Positions 51,328 to 60,553 of a DNA stretch of 64,000 nt are shown in pieces. The first letter of the stretch is position 1; each line of letters starts with the position of its first letter. Both the position numbers and the translations under genes were made by a program. Source of the DNA: Zestomonas insulae. Lineage in GTDB: Bacteria; Pseudomonadota; Gammaproteobacteria; Pseudomonadales; Pseudomonadaceae. Location of the stretch: assembly GCF_016901015.1 (NCBI RefSeq), contig NZ_JAFEUP010000001.1, positions 434,001 through 498,000 of the forward strand. Direction: 5' to 3'. The notes under the pieces were generated by a model. That model was not told the DNA's origin, did no database searches, and worked only from the letters and a program-made list of their open reading frames with translations.

Positions 51328-52644
51328 TCAACCGGCACGCCGTGTGGAGCCCTGATACAGACCGGCAAACATCTCGGCCATCGCCTCTTCGCTCGGGTCT
51401 TCCGGCGCTTGCAGACTGACCGCGCGGCTGACCAGTTGATGGCCCCGCGGCACCTGCAGATCGTCCGGAATGCGCGGCCCATCGGTGAGATAGGCTACCG
51501 GCAGATGCTGGCCGATAGCCAGCCCCAGCGCCTCACCCAGACTCGCGGCTTCGTCCGCTTTGGTGATGATGCAGCCGGACAGGCCGCAGCGCTTGTAACT
51601 ATGGTAGGCCGCCTTGAGCACCTGGCTCTGGCTAGTTGCCGCCATGACCAGGTAATTCTTGGCCTGGATGGCGCGACTGGCCAGCGCTTCGAGCTGTACA
51701 CGCAGGGCCGGATCGTTGGCCGGCAGACCAGCGGTATCGACCAGCACCACGCGTTTGCGCAGCAGCGGCGCCAGCGCTTGGGTCAGCGGCTGGTCCGGCG
51801 CAACCTGCACCACCGCCACGTCAAGAATCCGACCCAGCGTTTTCAGTTGTTCCTGAGCACCAATACGGAAGCTGTCCATGCTCACCAGAGCGACATTCTG
51901 CGCGCCGTACTTAAGCACATAGCGAGCGGCGAGCTTGGCCAGCGTGGTGGTCTTGCCCATGCCGGCAGGACCGACCAGGGCAATCACCCCGCCCTGCTCC
52001 AGCGGCTCTTCCTTCGGCGTACGGATCGCCTGGGCCAGGTGCGCCAGCAGCATGCGCCAGGCCTGGCGGGGTTCATTGATGTTGGCGACCTTCTCCAGCA
52101 GGCTGCTCGACAGCTCGGCCGGCAGGCCCATGCGCTGCAGGCGGCGCCACAGGTTGGCCTGTTGCGGACGGCGGCTCTGCAGTTGGCCCCAGGCCATCGA
52201 GCCCAGCTGGCCTTCGATCAGCTCACGCAGACCGTGCAGCTCGGAGCGCATGGCTTCCAGGGCGCGCGGATCGACGCCTGGCTCGGCGACCGGTTTGGCG
52301 GCCACCGGAGCGACCGGGCGGGTCGCCTGCACGGTAGACGCCGGCAGCTCAGGGGCGACCAGCGATTCGTTGGCGAACAATTGACGGTTCTTCTCGCCTT
52401 CTTCGCGGTAGGCCAGGTCGGCCTGGGCCGAAGCGATCTTCGCCTGGGTCTTGCGCAGCTCGGCTTCCAGCGCCGGATTGGCCTGCACCGGCGCGGCCGG
52501 CGCCTGATAGTCCAGCGCGGCGGTCAGCTCGACGCCACCGGCGACCCGGCGAGTGCCGATGATCGAGGCATCGGCGCCCAGCTCGTCGCGGACCAGCTTC
52601 ATGGCTTGACGCATATCGGCAGCGAAAAAGCGTTTGACTTGCAT
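51328..52644 (-). CDS. flhF: Flagellar biosynthesis GTPase FlhF
   Basis: A 438-residue SRP-type GTPase that places the flagellum at the pole. A basic N-terminal region (MQVKRFFAADMRQAMKLV), a linker, then N and G domains: P-loop GPAGMGKT at 225-232, ALVSMDSFRIGAQEQL, VVLVDTAGLP and IITKADEAASLGEAL. Lies between flhA (12-bp gap) and fleN on the minus strand. Confidence 0.96.
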   Translation of the reverse strand: MQVKRFFAADMRQAMKLVRDELGADASIIGTRRVAGGVELTAALDYQAPAAPVQANPALEAELRKTQAKIASAQADLAYREEGEKNRQLFANESLVAPELPASTVQATRPVAPVAAKPVAEPGVDPRALEAMRSELHGLRELIEGQLGSMAWGQLQSRRPQQANLWRRLQRMGLPAELSSSLLEKVANINEPRQAWRMLLAHLAQAIRTPKEEPLEQGGVIALVGPAGMGKTTTLAKLAARYVLKYGAQNVALVSMDSFRIGAQEQLKTLGRILDVAVVQVAPDQPLTQALAPLLRKRVVLVDTAGLPANDPALRVQLEALASRAIQAKNYLVMAATSQSQVLKAAYHSYKRCGLSGCIITKADEAASLGEALGLAIGQHLPVAYLTDGPRIPDDLQVPRGHQLVSRAVSLQAPEDPSEEAMAEMFAGLYQGSTRRAG

Positions 52645-52656
52645 GGCCTATGGACC

Positions 52657-54786
52657 TCAGTTCTGGCCCACCGTCGAAACGATGGTCACCTGCTTGTTGT
52701 CTGGAATTTCCTGGTACGCCAGGACATGCATGTTCGGTACGGCCAACCGGGCGAAGCGCGACATCATCGCTCGAACCGGACCGGCCACCAGCAGAATCGC
52801 CGGCTTGCCAAGCATTTCCTGGCGCTGCGCCGCTTCCACCAGAGAGCGCTGCAGCTTTTCGGCCATTCCCGGCTCGAGGAGGATGCCCTCCTCGCTACCT
52901 TGTCCGGCCTTCTGCAGGCTATTGAGCAATAACTGTTCCAACCTTGATTCCAGAGTGATCACAGGCAGCTCAGACTCAAGCCCCACAATGCTTTGCACGA
53001 TTGCGCGGGCCAACGCGACGCGTACCGCGGCAACCATGGCGGCGGGATCTTGACTCTTGGCGGCGACGTTGGAGATGGCTTCGGCGATGCTGCGGATGTC
53101 GCGCACCGGTACCTGCTCCTGCAACAGCGCCTGCAGCACCTTGAGCAGGGTCGACAGCGAGACGGTGCCGGGAACCAACTCTTCGGCGAGCTTCGGCGAG
53201 GATTTCGCCAGCAATTGCAGGAGTTGCTGGACTTCTTCGTGGCCGATCAGCTCGTGGGCATGCTTGTGCAGCACCTGGTTGAGGTGCGTGGCGACCACCG
53301 TACTGGCATCCACCACGGTGTAGCCGAGCGACTGCGCCTGGTCGCGCTGACTGACTTCGATCCACACCGCCTCGAGACCGAACGCCGGATCTTTGGCGGC
53401 AACGCCGTTGAGGCTGCCGAACACCTGCCCCGGGTTGATCGCCAGCTCGCGGTCCGGGTAGACCTCGGCTTCGGCGACGCTGACGCCCATCAGCGTCAAG
53501 CGGTAGGCGTTGGGCAACAGGTCGAGGTTGTCGCGGATGTGCACCGAGGGCATGAGGAAACCGAGTTCCTGAGAGAGCTTCTTGCGCACCCCCTTGATCC
53601 GCGCGAGCAACTGACCACCCTGGTTGCGGTCGACCAGCGGAATCAGCCGGTAGCCAACTTCCAGGCCAACCATGTCCACCGGAGTGACGTCGTCCCAACC
53701 AAGCTCTTTGACTTCCTGGGCACGCTGTGCCGGCAGCAGTTCCTGCTGGCGGACCACTTCCTGTTCGGCCTGCTGCTTGGCTTGCTTCTGCCGGTGCATG
53801 ATCCAGTAAGCGCCGCCGGCGGCCAGCAGGCCGAGGCTGAGGAACGACACGTGCGGCATGCCGGGCACCAGGCCCATGGCGATGATGATCGCCGCGGACA
53901 CTGCCAACGCCTTGGGCGAGGCGAACATCTGCCGGCTGACCTGCTGACCCATGTCCTCGGAGCTGGACACGCGGGTCACCATGATCGCCGCGGCGGTGGA
54001 CAGCAGCAGCGAGGGAATCTGCGCGACCAGACCGTCACCGATGGTCAGCAGGGCATAGACCTTGCCGGCGTCAGCGAAGCTCATCTGGTGCTGGAGGATG
54101 CCGATGGCCACGCCACCGATCAGGTTGATGAACAGGATCAGCAGGCCGGCGACGGCGTCACCGCGGACGAACTTCGAGGCACCGTCCATCGAGCCGTAGA
54201 AGTCGGCCTCCTGGGCCACTTCGCTGCGCCGACGCTTGGCTTCCGGCTGGTCGATCAGGCCAGCGTTGAGGTCGGCGTCGATGGCCATCTGCTTGCCGGG
54301 CATGGCGTCGAGGGTGAAACGCGCGCTGACTTCGGAGATACGCCCGGCACCCTTGGTGACCACCACGAAGTTGATGATCATCAAGATCGCGAACACCACG
54401 ATACCGACCACGTAGTTGCCGCCGATCACCACCTCACCGAACGCCTGGATCACCTTACCGGCGGCGTCGTGTCCATCCTGGCCGTGCAGCAGCACGACAC
54501 GGGTGGAAGCGACGTTGAGCGCCAGGCGCAGCAGCGTGGCGACCAGCAGGATGGTCGGGAATACGGCGAAGTCGAGCGGCCGCAGCGCGTAGATGCTGAC
54601 CAGCAGGACGACGATGGACAGGGCGATGTTGAAGGTGAACAGTACGTCGAGGAGGAACGGCGGCACCGGCAACATCATCATGCCGAGCATCGCGAGCAGC
54701 AACAGTGGCACGCCGAGGCTGCCCTGCCGCAGGCCGAGCAGCCCGTTGCGCATGTTGCCGATCAACTGAGAGCGATCTACTGCCAC
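52657..54786 (-). CDS. flhA: Flagellar export gate protein FlhA
   Basis: A 709-residue central component of the flagellar type III export gate. Eight hydrophobic spans fill the first half; the FHIPEP signature is at residues 149-170 (RISEVSARFTLDAMPGK onward), and the cytoplasmic nonameric ring domain is the second half. A GTG at 54784-54786 is taken as start, giving MAVDRSQLIGNMRN, close to the start of homologues; a TTG at 54807 would add seven residues. The operon flhA-flhF-fleN-fliA has a sigma-54 type promoter 58 bp upstream. Confidence 0.94.
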   Translation of the reverse strand: MAVDRSQLIGNMRNGLLGLRQGSLGVPLLLLAMLGMMMLPVPPFLLDVLFTFNIALSIVVLLVSIYALRPLDFAVFPTILLVATLLRLALNVASTRVVLLHGQDGHDAAGKVIQAFGEVVIGGNYVVGIVVFAILMIINFVVVTKGAGRISEVSARFTLDAMPGKQMAIDADLNAGLIDQPEAKRRRSEVAQEADFYGSMDGASKFVRGDAVAGLLILFINLIGGVAIGILQHQMSFADAGKVYALLTIGDGLVAQIPSLLLSTAAAIMVTRVSSSEDMGQQVSRQMFASPKALAVSAAIIIAMGLVPGMPHVSFLSLGLLAAGGAYWIMHRQKQAKQQAEQEVVRQQELLPAQRAQEVKELGWDDVTPVDMVGLEVGYRLIPLVDRNQGGQLLARIKGVRKKLSQELGFLMPSVHIRDNLDLLPNAYRLTLMGVSVAEAEVYPDRELAINPGQVFGSLNGVAAKDPAFGLEAVWIEVSQRDQAQSLGYTVVDASTVVATHLNQVLHKHAHELIGHEEVQQLLQLLAKSSPKLAEELVPGTVSLSTLLKVLQALLQEQVPVRDIRSIAEAISNVAAKSQDPAAMVAAVRVALARAIVQSIVGLESELPVITLESRLEQLLLNSLQKAGQGSEEGILLEPGMAEKLQRSLVEAAQRQEMLGKPAILLVAGPVRAMMSRFARLAVPNMHVLAYQEIPDNKQVTIVSTVGQN

Positions 54787-54843
54787 TTCCCTACCCCGAT
54801 GGTCCAATCTTTTGACGCCTAGAGGCGCTTTACCGGGGTAGTG

Positions 54844-54859
54844 GCAAGAAGCATTCCAA
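54844..54859 (-). promoter_or_regulatory. Sigma-54 promoter of the flhA operon
   Basis: The minus strand reads TTGGAATGCTTCTTGC, with GG and GC separated by exactly ten bases, as in the -24/-12 consensus TTGGCACG-N4-TTGC. The flhA GTG is 58 bases downstream. RpoN/FleQ control of flhA is established for P. aeruginosa. Confidence 0.75.
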
Positions 54860-54972
54860 CTTTGTGGCGGCGGCGAACTAGACGGCCTGCGCGAGGGCGC
54901 AACGCCTAGCGCAGCGGACGCCTGGAGAGCGCTGACGGCGCCGAGTTCTACTCAGCAGGAAGGCTGCCGGGT

Positions 54973-56109
54973 TTACTCGTCGCGGCGCAAATCCGGCGGA
55001 ATCGGCAGGTCGTTGAGCGGCGCCGGGCGCTTGCCCTTGCCGGACTGGAACTGGCGCAGCTGGTAGACGTGGGCCAGCACCTGGGCGACCGCCAGGTACA
55101 GGCCGGCGGGAATTTCCTGGTCAAGCTCGGTGGAGTAGTACACCGCCCGCGCCAGGGCCGGCGATTCGAGCAGCATGACCTTGTGCTCGCTGGCGATCTC
55201 GCGAATCTTCAGCGCCACGAAGTCGCCACCCTTGGCCAGCAGCATCGGCGCCCCGCCCTTGTCCGGGTCGTATTTCAGCGCCACGGCGAAGTGCGTCGGG
55301 TTGGTGATCACCACATCGGCCTGCGGCACCGCGGCCATCATCCGCCGCTCGGATATCTCGCGCTGCATCTGGCGGATGCGCGCCTTGACCTCGGGCTTGC
55401 CCTCGCTGTCCTTGTACTCGTCCTTGACCTCCTGCTTGGTCATCATCAGCTTCTGCTTGTTGTCCCAGAGCTGGAACGGCACATCGACCGCCGCGATCAG
55501 GATGATCCCGCAGGAAATCCACAGGGCGCTCCAGCCGACTAGCTGGACGCTGTGCAGCATGGCCATTTCCAGTGGTTCGTGGGCCATCGCCAGCAAATCG
55601 TCGCGGTCGCTGGAGAGCACCGCCAGCGCCACCAGCAGGACCACCAGGAACTTGGCCAGGGCCTTGAGCAGCTCGACCAGCGCCTTGGTGGAGAACATCC
55701 GCTTGAGCCCGGCCAGCGGGTTCATGCGGCTGAACTTGGGCGCCATGGCCCCGGCGGAGAACAGCCAGCCACCGAGCGCGATGGGCCCGACGATGGCGGC
55801 GATCAACAGGGTGATGAACAGCGGCACCAGCGCATCCAGGGCGATGCGCCCCGAGGCCAGCAGCCACACGGCCATGTTCTGTTCGCTGAACAGCGCCTCG
55901 CGCGGCAGGCTGAAGTTCATGCGCATGATCTGCATCATCGCTTCCGCCAGCTTGCCGCCGGTGGCTAGCAGGCCGCCGATGCCGGCCAGCAGGATGGCCA
56001 GGGTATTGAGCTCGCGGGATCGCGCGATCTGTCCCTGCTCGCGGGACTCGCGCAAGCGTTTCTCTGTGGGTTCCTCGCTTTTGTCAGCGCCGCTTTCGCT
56101 CTCTGCCAC
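54973..56109 (-). CDS. flhB: Flagellar export apparatus protein FlhB
   Basis: A 378-residue export switch protein: four spans in the first 215 residues, then a cytoplasmic domain cut by autocleavage at N270-P271-T272-H273 (VVITNPTHFAVAL). Cleavage switches export from hook to filament substrates together with FliK. The opening SEEPTEKRLRESREQGQIARS is family typical. Ends the fliLMNOPQR-flhB operon, 1 bp from fliR. Confidence 0.95.
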   Translation of the reverse strand: MAESESGADKSEEPTEKRLRESREQGQIARSRELNTLAILLAGIGGLLATGGKLAEAMMQIMRMNFSLPREALFSEQNMAVWLLASGRIALDALVPLFITLLIAAIVGPIALGGWLFSAGAMAPKFSRMNPLAGLKRMFSTKALVELLKALAKFLVVLLVALAVLSSDRDDLLAMAHEPLEMAMLHSVQLVGWSALWISCGIILIAAVDVPFQLWDNKQKLMMTKQEVKDEYKDSEGKPEVKARIRQMQREISERRMMAAVPQADVVITNPTHFAVALKYDPDKGGAPMLLAKGGDFVALKIREIASEHKVMLLESPALARAVYYSTELDQEIPAGLYLAVAQVLAHVYQLRQFQSGKGKRPAPLNDLPIPPDLRRDE

Positions 56110-56110
56110 G

Positions 56111-56887
56111 TCAGCGCACCTCCGCCAGGTCGCGCAGCCACTGCAGCGCCTCGCTGGCCAGCGCTTGGTAGAGCGCCAGGATATCGGCCATGCCGATCCA
56201 GACGATGACCATGCCGACCACCAGGGTCAGCGGAAAACCGATCGAGAAGATGTTCAGCTGCGGCGCCGCGCGGGTCATCACGCCGAACGCCAGGTTGACC
56301 ACCAGCAGCGCGGTGACCGCCGGCAGCACCAGCATCAGCCCGGCGCCGAGCACCCAGCCGAGCTTGTTGGCCAGCTCCCAGTATTGATCCGTCAGGAATC
56401 CGCCGCCGATCGGCAGGGTCACGAAGCTCTCGGTGAGCACCTCGATGACCACCAGATGGCCGTTCATGGCGAGGAACAGCAGGGTCACCAGCATGGTGAA
56501 GAACTGGCCGATCACCGCCGTGGAGATGCCGTTGGTGGGGTCGATCATCGAGGCGAAGCCGAGGCCCATCTGCGTAGCGATGATCTGCCCGGCGACCACG
56601 AAGGCATGGAAGAACAGCTGCAGGGCGAAGCCGAGCATGGCGCCGATCAGCACTTCCTGGGCGATCAGCAACACCGCCTGCAGGCTGATGCCCTCGACCT
56701 GCGGTGCCGGTGGCAGGCCGGGCAGGATCACCACCACGATGGCCAGCGCCAGGTACAGGCGCACGCGCATCGGCACCAGCTGGGTACCAAAGATCGGCAT
56801 CACCATGAGCAGTGCGGAGACGCGGAACAGCGGCAGCAGGAAGCCGCCGACCCAGCCGCCGATCTGTGCGTTGGTCAGCTCGAGCAC
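56111..56887 (-). CDS. fliR: Flagellar export gate protein FliR
   Basis: A 258-residue six-span export-gate protein. The start is a GTG at 56885-56887 (MLELTNAQIGGWVGG) 2 bp after the fliQ stop; the longer frame runs across fliQ. Segments FRVSALLMVMPIFGTQLVP and GFASMIDPTNGISTAVIGQF are typical. Forms the FliPQR core with its neighbours. Confidence 0.94.
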   Translation of the reverse strand: MLELTNAQIGGWVGGFLLPLFRVSALLMVMPIFGTQLVPMRVRLYLALAIVVVILPGLPPAPQVEGISLQAVLLIAQEVLIGAMLGFALQLFFHAFVVAGQIIATQMGLGFASMIDPTNGISTAVIGQFFTMLVTLLFLAMNGHLVVIEVLTESFVTLPIGGGFLTDQYWELANKLGWVLGAGLMLVLPAVTALLVVNLAFGVMTRAAPQLNIFSIGFPLTLVVGMVIVWIGMADILALYQALASEALQWLRDLAEVR

Positions 56888-56889
56888 GG

Positions 56890-57159
56890 CTAGCCGATCA
56901 CCTGCGGGATGTTCTGGATCAGCGTGGTGGTGTACTCCATGAGCTTCTGGATCATCCACGGACCGAGGACGATCAGGGTCACCAGCATCACCAGCAGACG
57001 CGGCAGGAAGCTCAGGGTCTGTTCGTTGATCTGCGTCGCCGCCTGGAACATCGCCACCACCAGGCCGACCAGCAGGCCGGGCACCACCAGGATGGCGACC
57101 ATCACCGAGGTCAGCCACAGCGCTTCGCGAAAGATGTCCACCGCTACTTCGGGAGTCAT
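56890..57159 (-). CDS. fliQ: Flagellar export gate protein FliQ
   Basis: An 89-residue two-span protein. MTPEVAVDIFREALWLTSVM and VAMFQAATQINEQTLSFLPR are the conserved family segments. It lies between fliP (13-bp gap) and fliR. Small but unmistakable by sequence and synteny. Confidence 0.95.
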   Translation of the reverse strand: MTPEVAVDIFREALWLTSVMVAILVVPGLLVGLVVAMFQAATQINEQTLSFLPRLLVMLVTLIVLGPWMIQKLMEYTTTLIQNIPQVIG

Positions 57160-57172
57160 GCTGCGAACCTCG

Positions 57173-57928
57173 CTATACGCCGCCGAAACTGCCGGCCAGG
57201 GTGCCGATGATCAGCGCCCAGCCATCGATCAGGACGAACAGCATGATCTTGAACGGCAGGGAAATGATCAGCGGCGAGAGCATCATCATACCCATCGCCA
57301 TGAGGATGCTGGACACCACCAGGTCGATCACCAGGAACGGGATGAAGATCATGAAACCGATCTGGAACGCGGTCTTCAGCTCGGAGGTGATGAACGCCGG
57401 GACGACGATGGTCAGCGGCGCCTGATCCGGGCTGGCGATGTCGGTGCGCTTGGACAGGCGCATGAACAGCTCGAGGTCGGAACTGCGCGTCTGCGCCAGC
57501 ATGAAGTCCTTGAGCGGCACCTCGGCCTTGGCGATCGCCTCCTGCGCCGGAATCTGCTCATTGAGATACGGCTGCAGCGCGTCGTTGTTAATCCGTTCGA
57601 ACACCGGCGCCATGATGAACAGAGTCAAAAACAAGGCCATGCCGATCAGGATCTGGTTCGACGGCGTCTGCTGCAGGCCGAGCGCCTGACGCAGGATGGA
57701 GAACACGATGATGATCCGCGTGAAGCTGGTCATCAGCATGACGAACGCCGGGATGAAGCTCAGCGCCGTCATGATCAGCAGGATCTGCAGGCTGACCGAG
57801 TACTCCTGCTGCCCTTCCGGGTTGGTGCTCAAGGTGATCGCCGGGATCGACAGCGGGTTGTCGGCGCCCAGCGCCAACGGAGCGGCCAGCACTAGCAGGA
57901 GCGCCAAGCCAAGACGCAATGGGTTCAT
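57173..57928 (-). CDS. fliP: Flagellar export gate protein FliP
   Basis: A 251-residue export-gate protein with a cleavable signal peptide ([21 protein letters not shown]), four spans and the signature [20 protein letters not shown] and [19 protein letters not shown]. The C-terminal [20 protein letters not shown] block is also diagnostic. Its ATG overlaps the fliO stop. Confidence 0.96.
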   Translation of the reverse strand: MNPLRLGLALLLVLAAPLALGADNPLSIPAITLSTNPEGQQEYSVSLQILLIMTALSFIPAFVMLMTSFTRIIIVFSILRQALGLQQTPSNQILIGMALFLTLFIMAPVFERINNDALQPYLNEQIPAQEAIAKAEVPLKDFMLAQTRSSDLELFMRLSKRTDIASPDQAPLTIVVPAFITSELKTAFQIGFMIFIPFLVIDLVVSSILMAMGMMMLSPLIISLPFKIMLFVLIDGWALIIGTLAGSFGGV

Positions 57929-58365
57929 CAGGACTTGCCCTTGTGGTCGCGCCCCAGCAGCTCCATCAGGCGCTGGGCGAATTCCGGGGTGGCCGACTCG
58001 CCGCTGGCGGTTTCCACCGGCTCGTTCAGCACATGCAGGGTGTTGATGCGTCCGGCGCTGACGCCAAGCAACACCTGCTCATGGCCGACCTCGACCAGCA
58101 CCAGGCGGTCGCGCGGACCGAGAGCCTGGCTGGCGATGATGCGAATCGCCTGGTTGCCGCGCGGGGTGATCTGCTGCACGCGGCGCAGCAGCCAGGCAAG
58201 CAGGAAGATCAGGCCGACCACCAGCAGCAGGCCGAACAGCAGCTGACCGAGCTGACCGGCCATCCCGGTGCTGGCCATCGGCGCCACCGGGGCGACGGTC
58301 TTCGCCGGCTCGGCGGCCAGCACGCTCAGCGGCAAGCCGCACAGGACGAAGAACAGGGCCCGCAT
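57928..58365 (-). CDS. fliO: Flagellar protein FliO
   Basis: A 145-residue bitopic protein assisting FliP assembly. A signal-like start ([20 protein letters not shown]), a central span ([21 protein letters not shown]) and a small cytoplasmic domain with [20 protein letters not shown]. It is 1 bp from fliN and overlaps fliP. Confidence 0.93.
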   Translation of the reverse strand: MRALFFVLCGLPLSVLAAEPAKTVAPVAPMASTGMAGQLGQLLFGLLLVVGLIFLLAWLLRRVQQITPRGNQAIRIIASQALGPRDRLVLVEVGHEQVLLGVSAGRINTLHVLNEPVETASGESATPEFAQRLMELLGRDHKGKS

Positions 58366-58366
58366 A

Positions 58367-58828
58367 TCAGCGCAACTTCTTGATGCGTTCGCTCTGGCTG
58401 ATCACGTCAGTCAGGCGGATACCGAACTTCTCGTTGACCACCACCACTTCGCCGTGGGCGATCAGCGTGCCGTTGACCAGCACGTCGAGCGGTTCGCCGG
58501 CCAGGCGATCGAGCTCGATCACCGAGCCCTGGTTGAGCTGCAGCAGATTGCGGATGGAGATTTCGGTGTTGCCGACTTCCATCGAGATCGACACCGGGAT
58601 GTCGAGAATCACGTCGAGGTTCGGCCCGTCGAGGCTGACCGGCACGTTGTTCTTCGGCGCGCCGGGGAACTCTTCCATCGGTGCGCGCGGCGCAGCGGGC
58701 CGGGCCTCGCTCTGCGCCAGCATGGCGTCGATGTCGTCCTGGTTGGCGTCGTCGCCCGATTCGGCCAGCGCCGCGGCCCACTCGTCGGCCAGCGCCTGTT
58801 CCTCGGGGGTGGTATTTTCTTCTGCCAT
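58367..58828 (-). CDS. fliN: Flagellar motor switch protein FliN
   Basis: A 153-residue C-ring protein. An acidic flexible N-terminus (about 75 residues) precedes the SpoA domain: DVILDIPVSISMEVGNTEIS then GSVIELDRLAGEPLDVLVNG and VVVNEKFGIRLTDVIS. It forms the lower ring with FliM and binds CheY-P. 30 bp downstream of fliM. Confidence 0.95.
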   Translation of the reverse strand: MAEENTTPEEQALADEWAAALAESGDDANQDDIDAMLAQSEARPAAPRAPMEEFPGAPKNNVPVSLDGPNLDVILDIPVSISMEVGNTEISIRNLLQLNQGSVIELDRLAGEPLDVLVNGTLIAHGEVVVVNEKFGIRLTDVISQSERIKKLR

Positions 58829-58858
58829 GGGATGTCCTCGGCTGGCTCTGAACGGAAA

Positions 58859-59830
58859 TTAGCGTTGACGCTCGATCGGATCGAGCACTTGCAGGGCCAG
58901 GTTGCCCTTGTGCGCGCCGAGCTTGACCTTGAAGGTCGGTACGCCGTTGGCGCGCATCACCATGTCGTCGGCGAACTCCACCGGAATCACGTCACCCGGC
59001 TGCATGTGCAGGATGTCGCGCAGCTTGAGCTGACGACGCGCCACGGTGGTGGCCAGCGGCACGCGCACGTCGAGGATGTCCTCGCGCAGCGCCTTGACCC
59101 AGCGTTCGTCCTGATCGTCGACGTCGGACTGCACGCCGGCGTCGAGCATGTCGCGGATCGGCTCGATCATCGAATACGGCAAGGTGATGTGCAGGTCGCC
59201 GCCGCCGCCGTCCAGCTCGATGTGGAAGGTGGACACCACCACCACCTCACTGGGGCTGACAATGTTGGCCAGCGCCGGGTTCACTTCCGAGTTGATGTAC
59301 TCGAAGTTGACGTCCATCACCGCGTGCCAGGCTTCCTTGAGGTCGACGAACGCCTGGTCGATGACCATGCGCACCACCCGCAGCTCGGTAGGGGTGAATT
59401 CGCGACCCTCGATCTTGGCGTGACGACCGTCGCCGCCGAAGAAGTTGTCGACCAGCTTGAACACCAGCTTGGCGTCGAGGATGAACAGCCCGGTGCCGCG
59501 CAGCGGCTTCATCTTCACCAGGTTGAGGCTGGTCGGCACGTACAGCGAATGCACGTACTCACCGAACTTCATCACCTGCACGCCACCGACCGCGACGTCG
59601 GCCGAGCGGCGCAGCAGGTTGAACATGCTGATGCGGGTGTAGCGGGCGAAACGCTCGTTGATCATCTCCAGGGTCGGCATGCGTCCGCGGACGATGCGAT
59701 CTTGACTGGAGAGGTCGTAGCTCTTGATGCCGCCGACTTCGCCGACGTCATCGGCTTCGACCAGGCCGTCGTCGACGCCGTGCAACAGCGCGTCGATTTC
59801 GTCCTGGGAGAGCAGATCCTGTACAGCCAT
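58859..59830 (-). CDS. fliM: Flagellar motor switch protein FliM
   Basis: A 323-residue switch protein. The N-terminal CheY-binding peptide is DLLSQDEIDALLHGV (near residues 4-18), the CheC-like middle domain includes the GG pair region ADVAVGGVQVMKFGEY, and the SpoA C-domain ends the protein. Follows fliL by 15 bp. Confidence 0.96.
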   Translation of the reverse strand: MAVQDLLSQDEIDALLHGVDDGLVEADDVGEVGGIKSYDLSSQDRIVRGRMPTLEMINERFARYTRISMFNLLRRSADVAVGGVQVMKFGEYVHSLYVPTSLNLVKMKPLRGTGLFILDAKLVFKLVDNFFGGDGRHAKIEGREFTPTELRVVRMVIDQAFVDLKEAWHAVMDVNFEYINSEVNPALANIVSPSEVVVVSTFHIELDGGGGDLHITLPYSMIEPIRDMLDAGVQSDVDDQDERWVKALREDILDVRVPLATTVARRQLKLRDILHMQPGDVIPVEFADDMVMRANGVPTFKVKLGAHKGNLALQVLDPIERQR

Positions 59831-59845
59831 GGGTGCCCCCTGTTC

Positions 59846-60376
59846 CTACTGCATCACGAGATTGGTGAACAGCACCTGTTCGACCACGGTATTGCCGACT
59901 TCTTTCTGCGCCAATTCCTGGACGCTGGCGGTGGCCTGCTGGCGGAGCATTTCCTTGCCAACCGGAGTCACCAGGTTATTGAAGTCCTGCCCGGAGAACA
60001 GCATCACCAGGCGGTTGCGCAGCACCGGCATGTGCACCTTGAGGGCGTCGAGCTTGGCCTGGTCGCGGGCCATCAGGGCGATGCTGACCTGCATGTAACG
60101 CTGCCGGCCGCCCTCGCTGAAATTGACCACGAAGGCCGGCGCCAGCACCTCGTAGATGGCCGGTTGCTTGACCGGCGCGCCGGCTTCGGCGGCGGCTTCG
60201 GCGGGCTTTTCATCCGCACCGCTGCTCTTGTGCAAGACGAACCAGGTGCCGGCAACGGACGAGCCGATCGCCAGCAGCAGCGCCACGACGATCACGATGA
60301 TGAGCTTGAGTTTGCCTGCCGGCTTGCTCTCTTCGCCGGGGAGCCCGGAAGGAGGTGCCGGTTGATTCTTCGCCAT
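59846..60376 (-). CDS. fliL: Flagellar basal body protein FliL
   Basis: A 176-residue bitopic protein around the stators. The span is LIIVIVVALLLAIGSSVAGTW; the periplasmic part has VLAPAFVVNFSEGGRQRYMQ and ends VVEQVLFTNLVMQ, both family typical. First gene of the fliLMNOPQR-flhB operon, with its own sigma-54 type promoter about 50 bases upstream. Confidence 0.94.
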   Translation of the reverse strand: MAKNQPAPPSGLPGEESKPAGKLKLIIVIVVALLLAIGSSVAGTWFVLHKSSGADEKPAEAAAEAGAPVKQPAIYEVLAPAFVVNFSEGGRQRYMQVSIALMARDQAKLDALKVHMPVLRNRLVMLFSGQDFNNLVTPVGKEMLRQQATASVQELAQKEVGNTVVEQVLFTNLVMQ

Positions 60377-60425
60377 GCCAATAATCCGTCGTTATTCGAG
60401 GTCTGTGCGGAAACTGCAAGGGCTT

Positions 60426-60443
60426 GAGCAAGTGTTATGCCAG
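60426..60443 (-). promoter_or_regulatory. Sigma-54 promoter of the fliL operon
   Basis: The minus strand reads CTGGCATAACACTTGCTC: TGGCATA-N4-TTGCT with GG and GC ten bases apart, very close to the -24/-12 consensus. The fliL ATG lies 50 bases downstream. Confidence 0.82.
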
Positions 60444-60503
60444 CTCGTTCCCGGAGGCCAGCGGATATATCAGGCCTGCCGGCACTTGTCATCTGAAACG
60501 ACA

Positions 60504-60533
60504 ACGCCCGGCCGGTTCGACCCGGCCGGGCGT
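60504..60533 (-). terminator. Intrinsic terminator after fliK
   Basis: ACGCCCGGCCGG and CCGGCCGGGCGT form a 12-pair stem with a 6-base loop, 20 bases beyond the fliK stop. On the minus strand it is followed by TGTCGTTT. It separates fliK from the fliL operon, which then restarts at its own promoter. Confidence 0.8.
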
Positions 60534-60553
60534 CGACGCAAACGCAGGAATCG

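Noticed and set aside
52993..54822. 609-residue plus-strand open frame opposite flhA
   Set aside because: Shadow of FlhA; no recognisable motif and no ribosome binding site.
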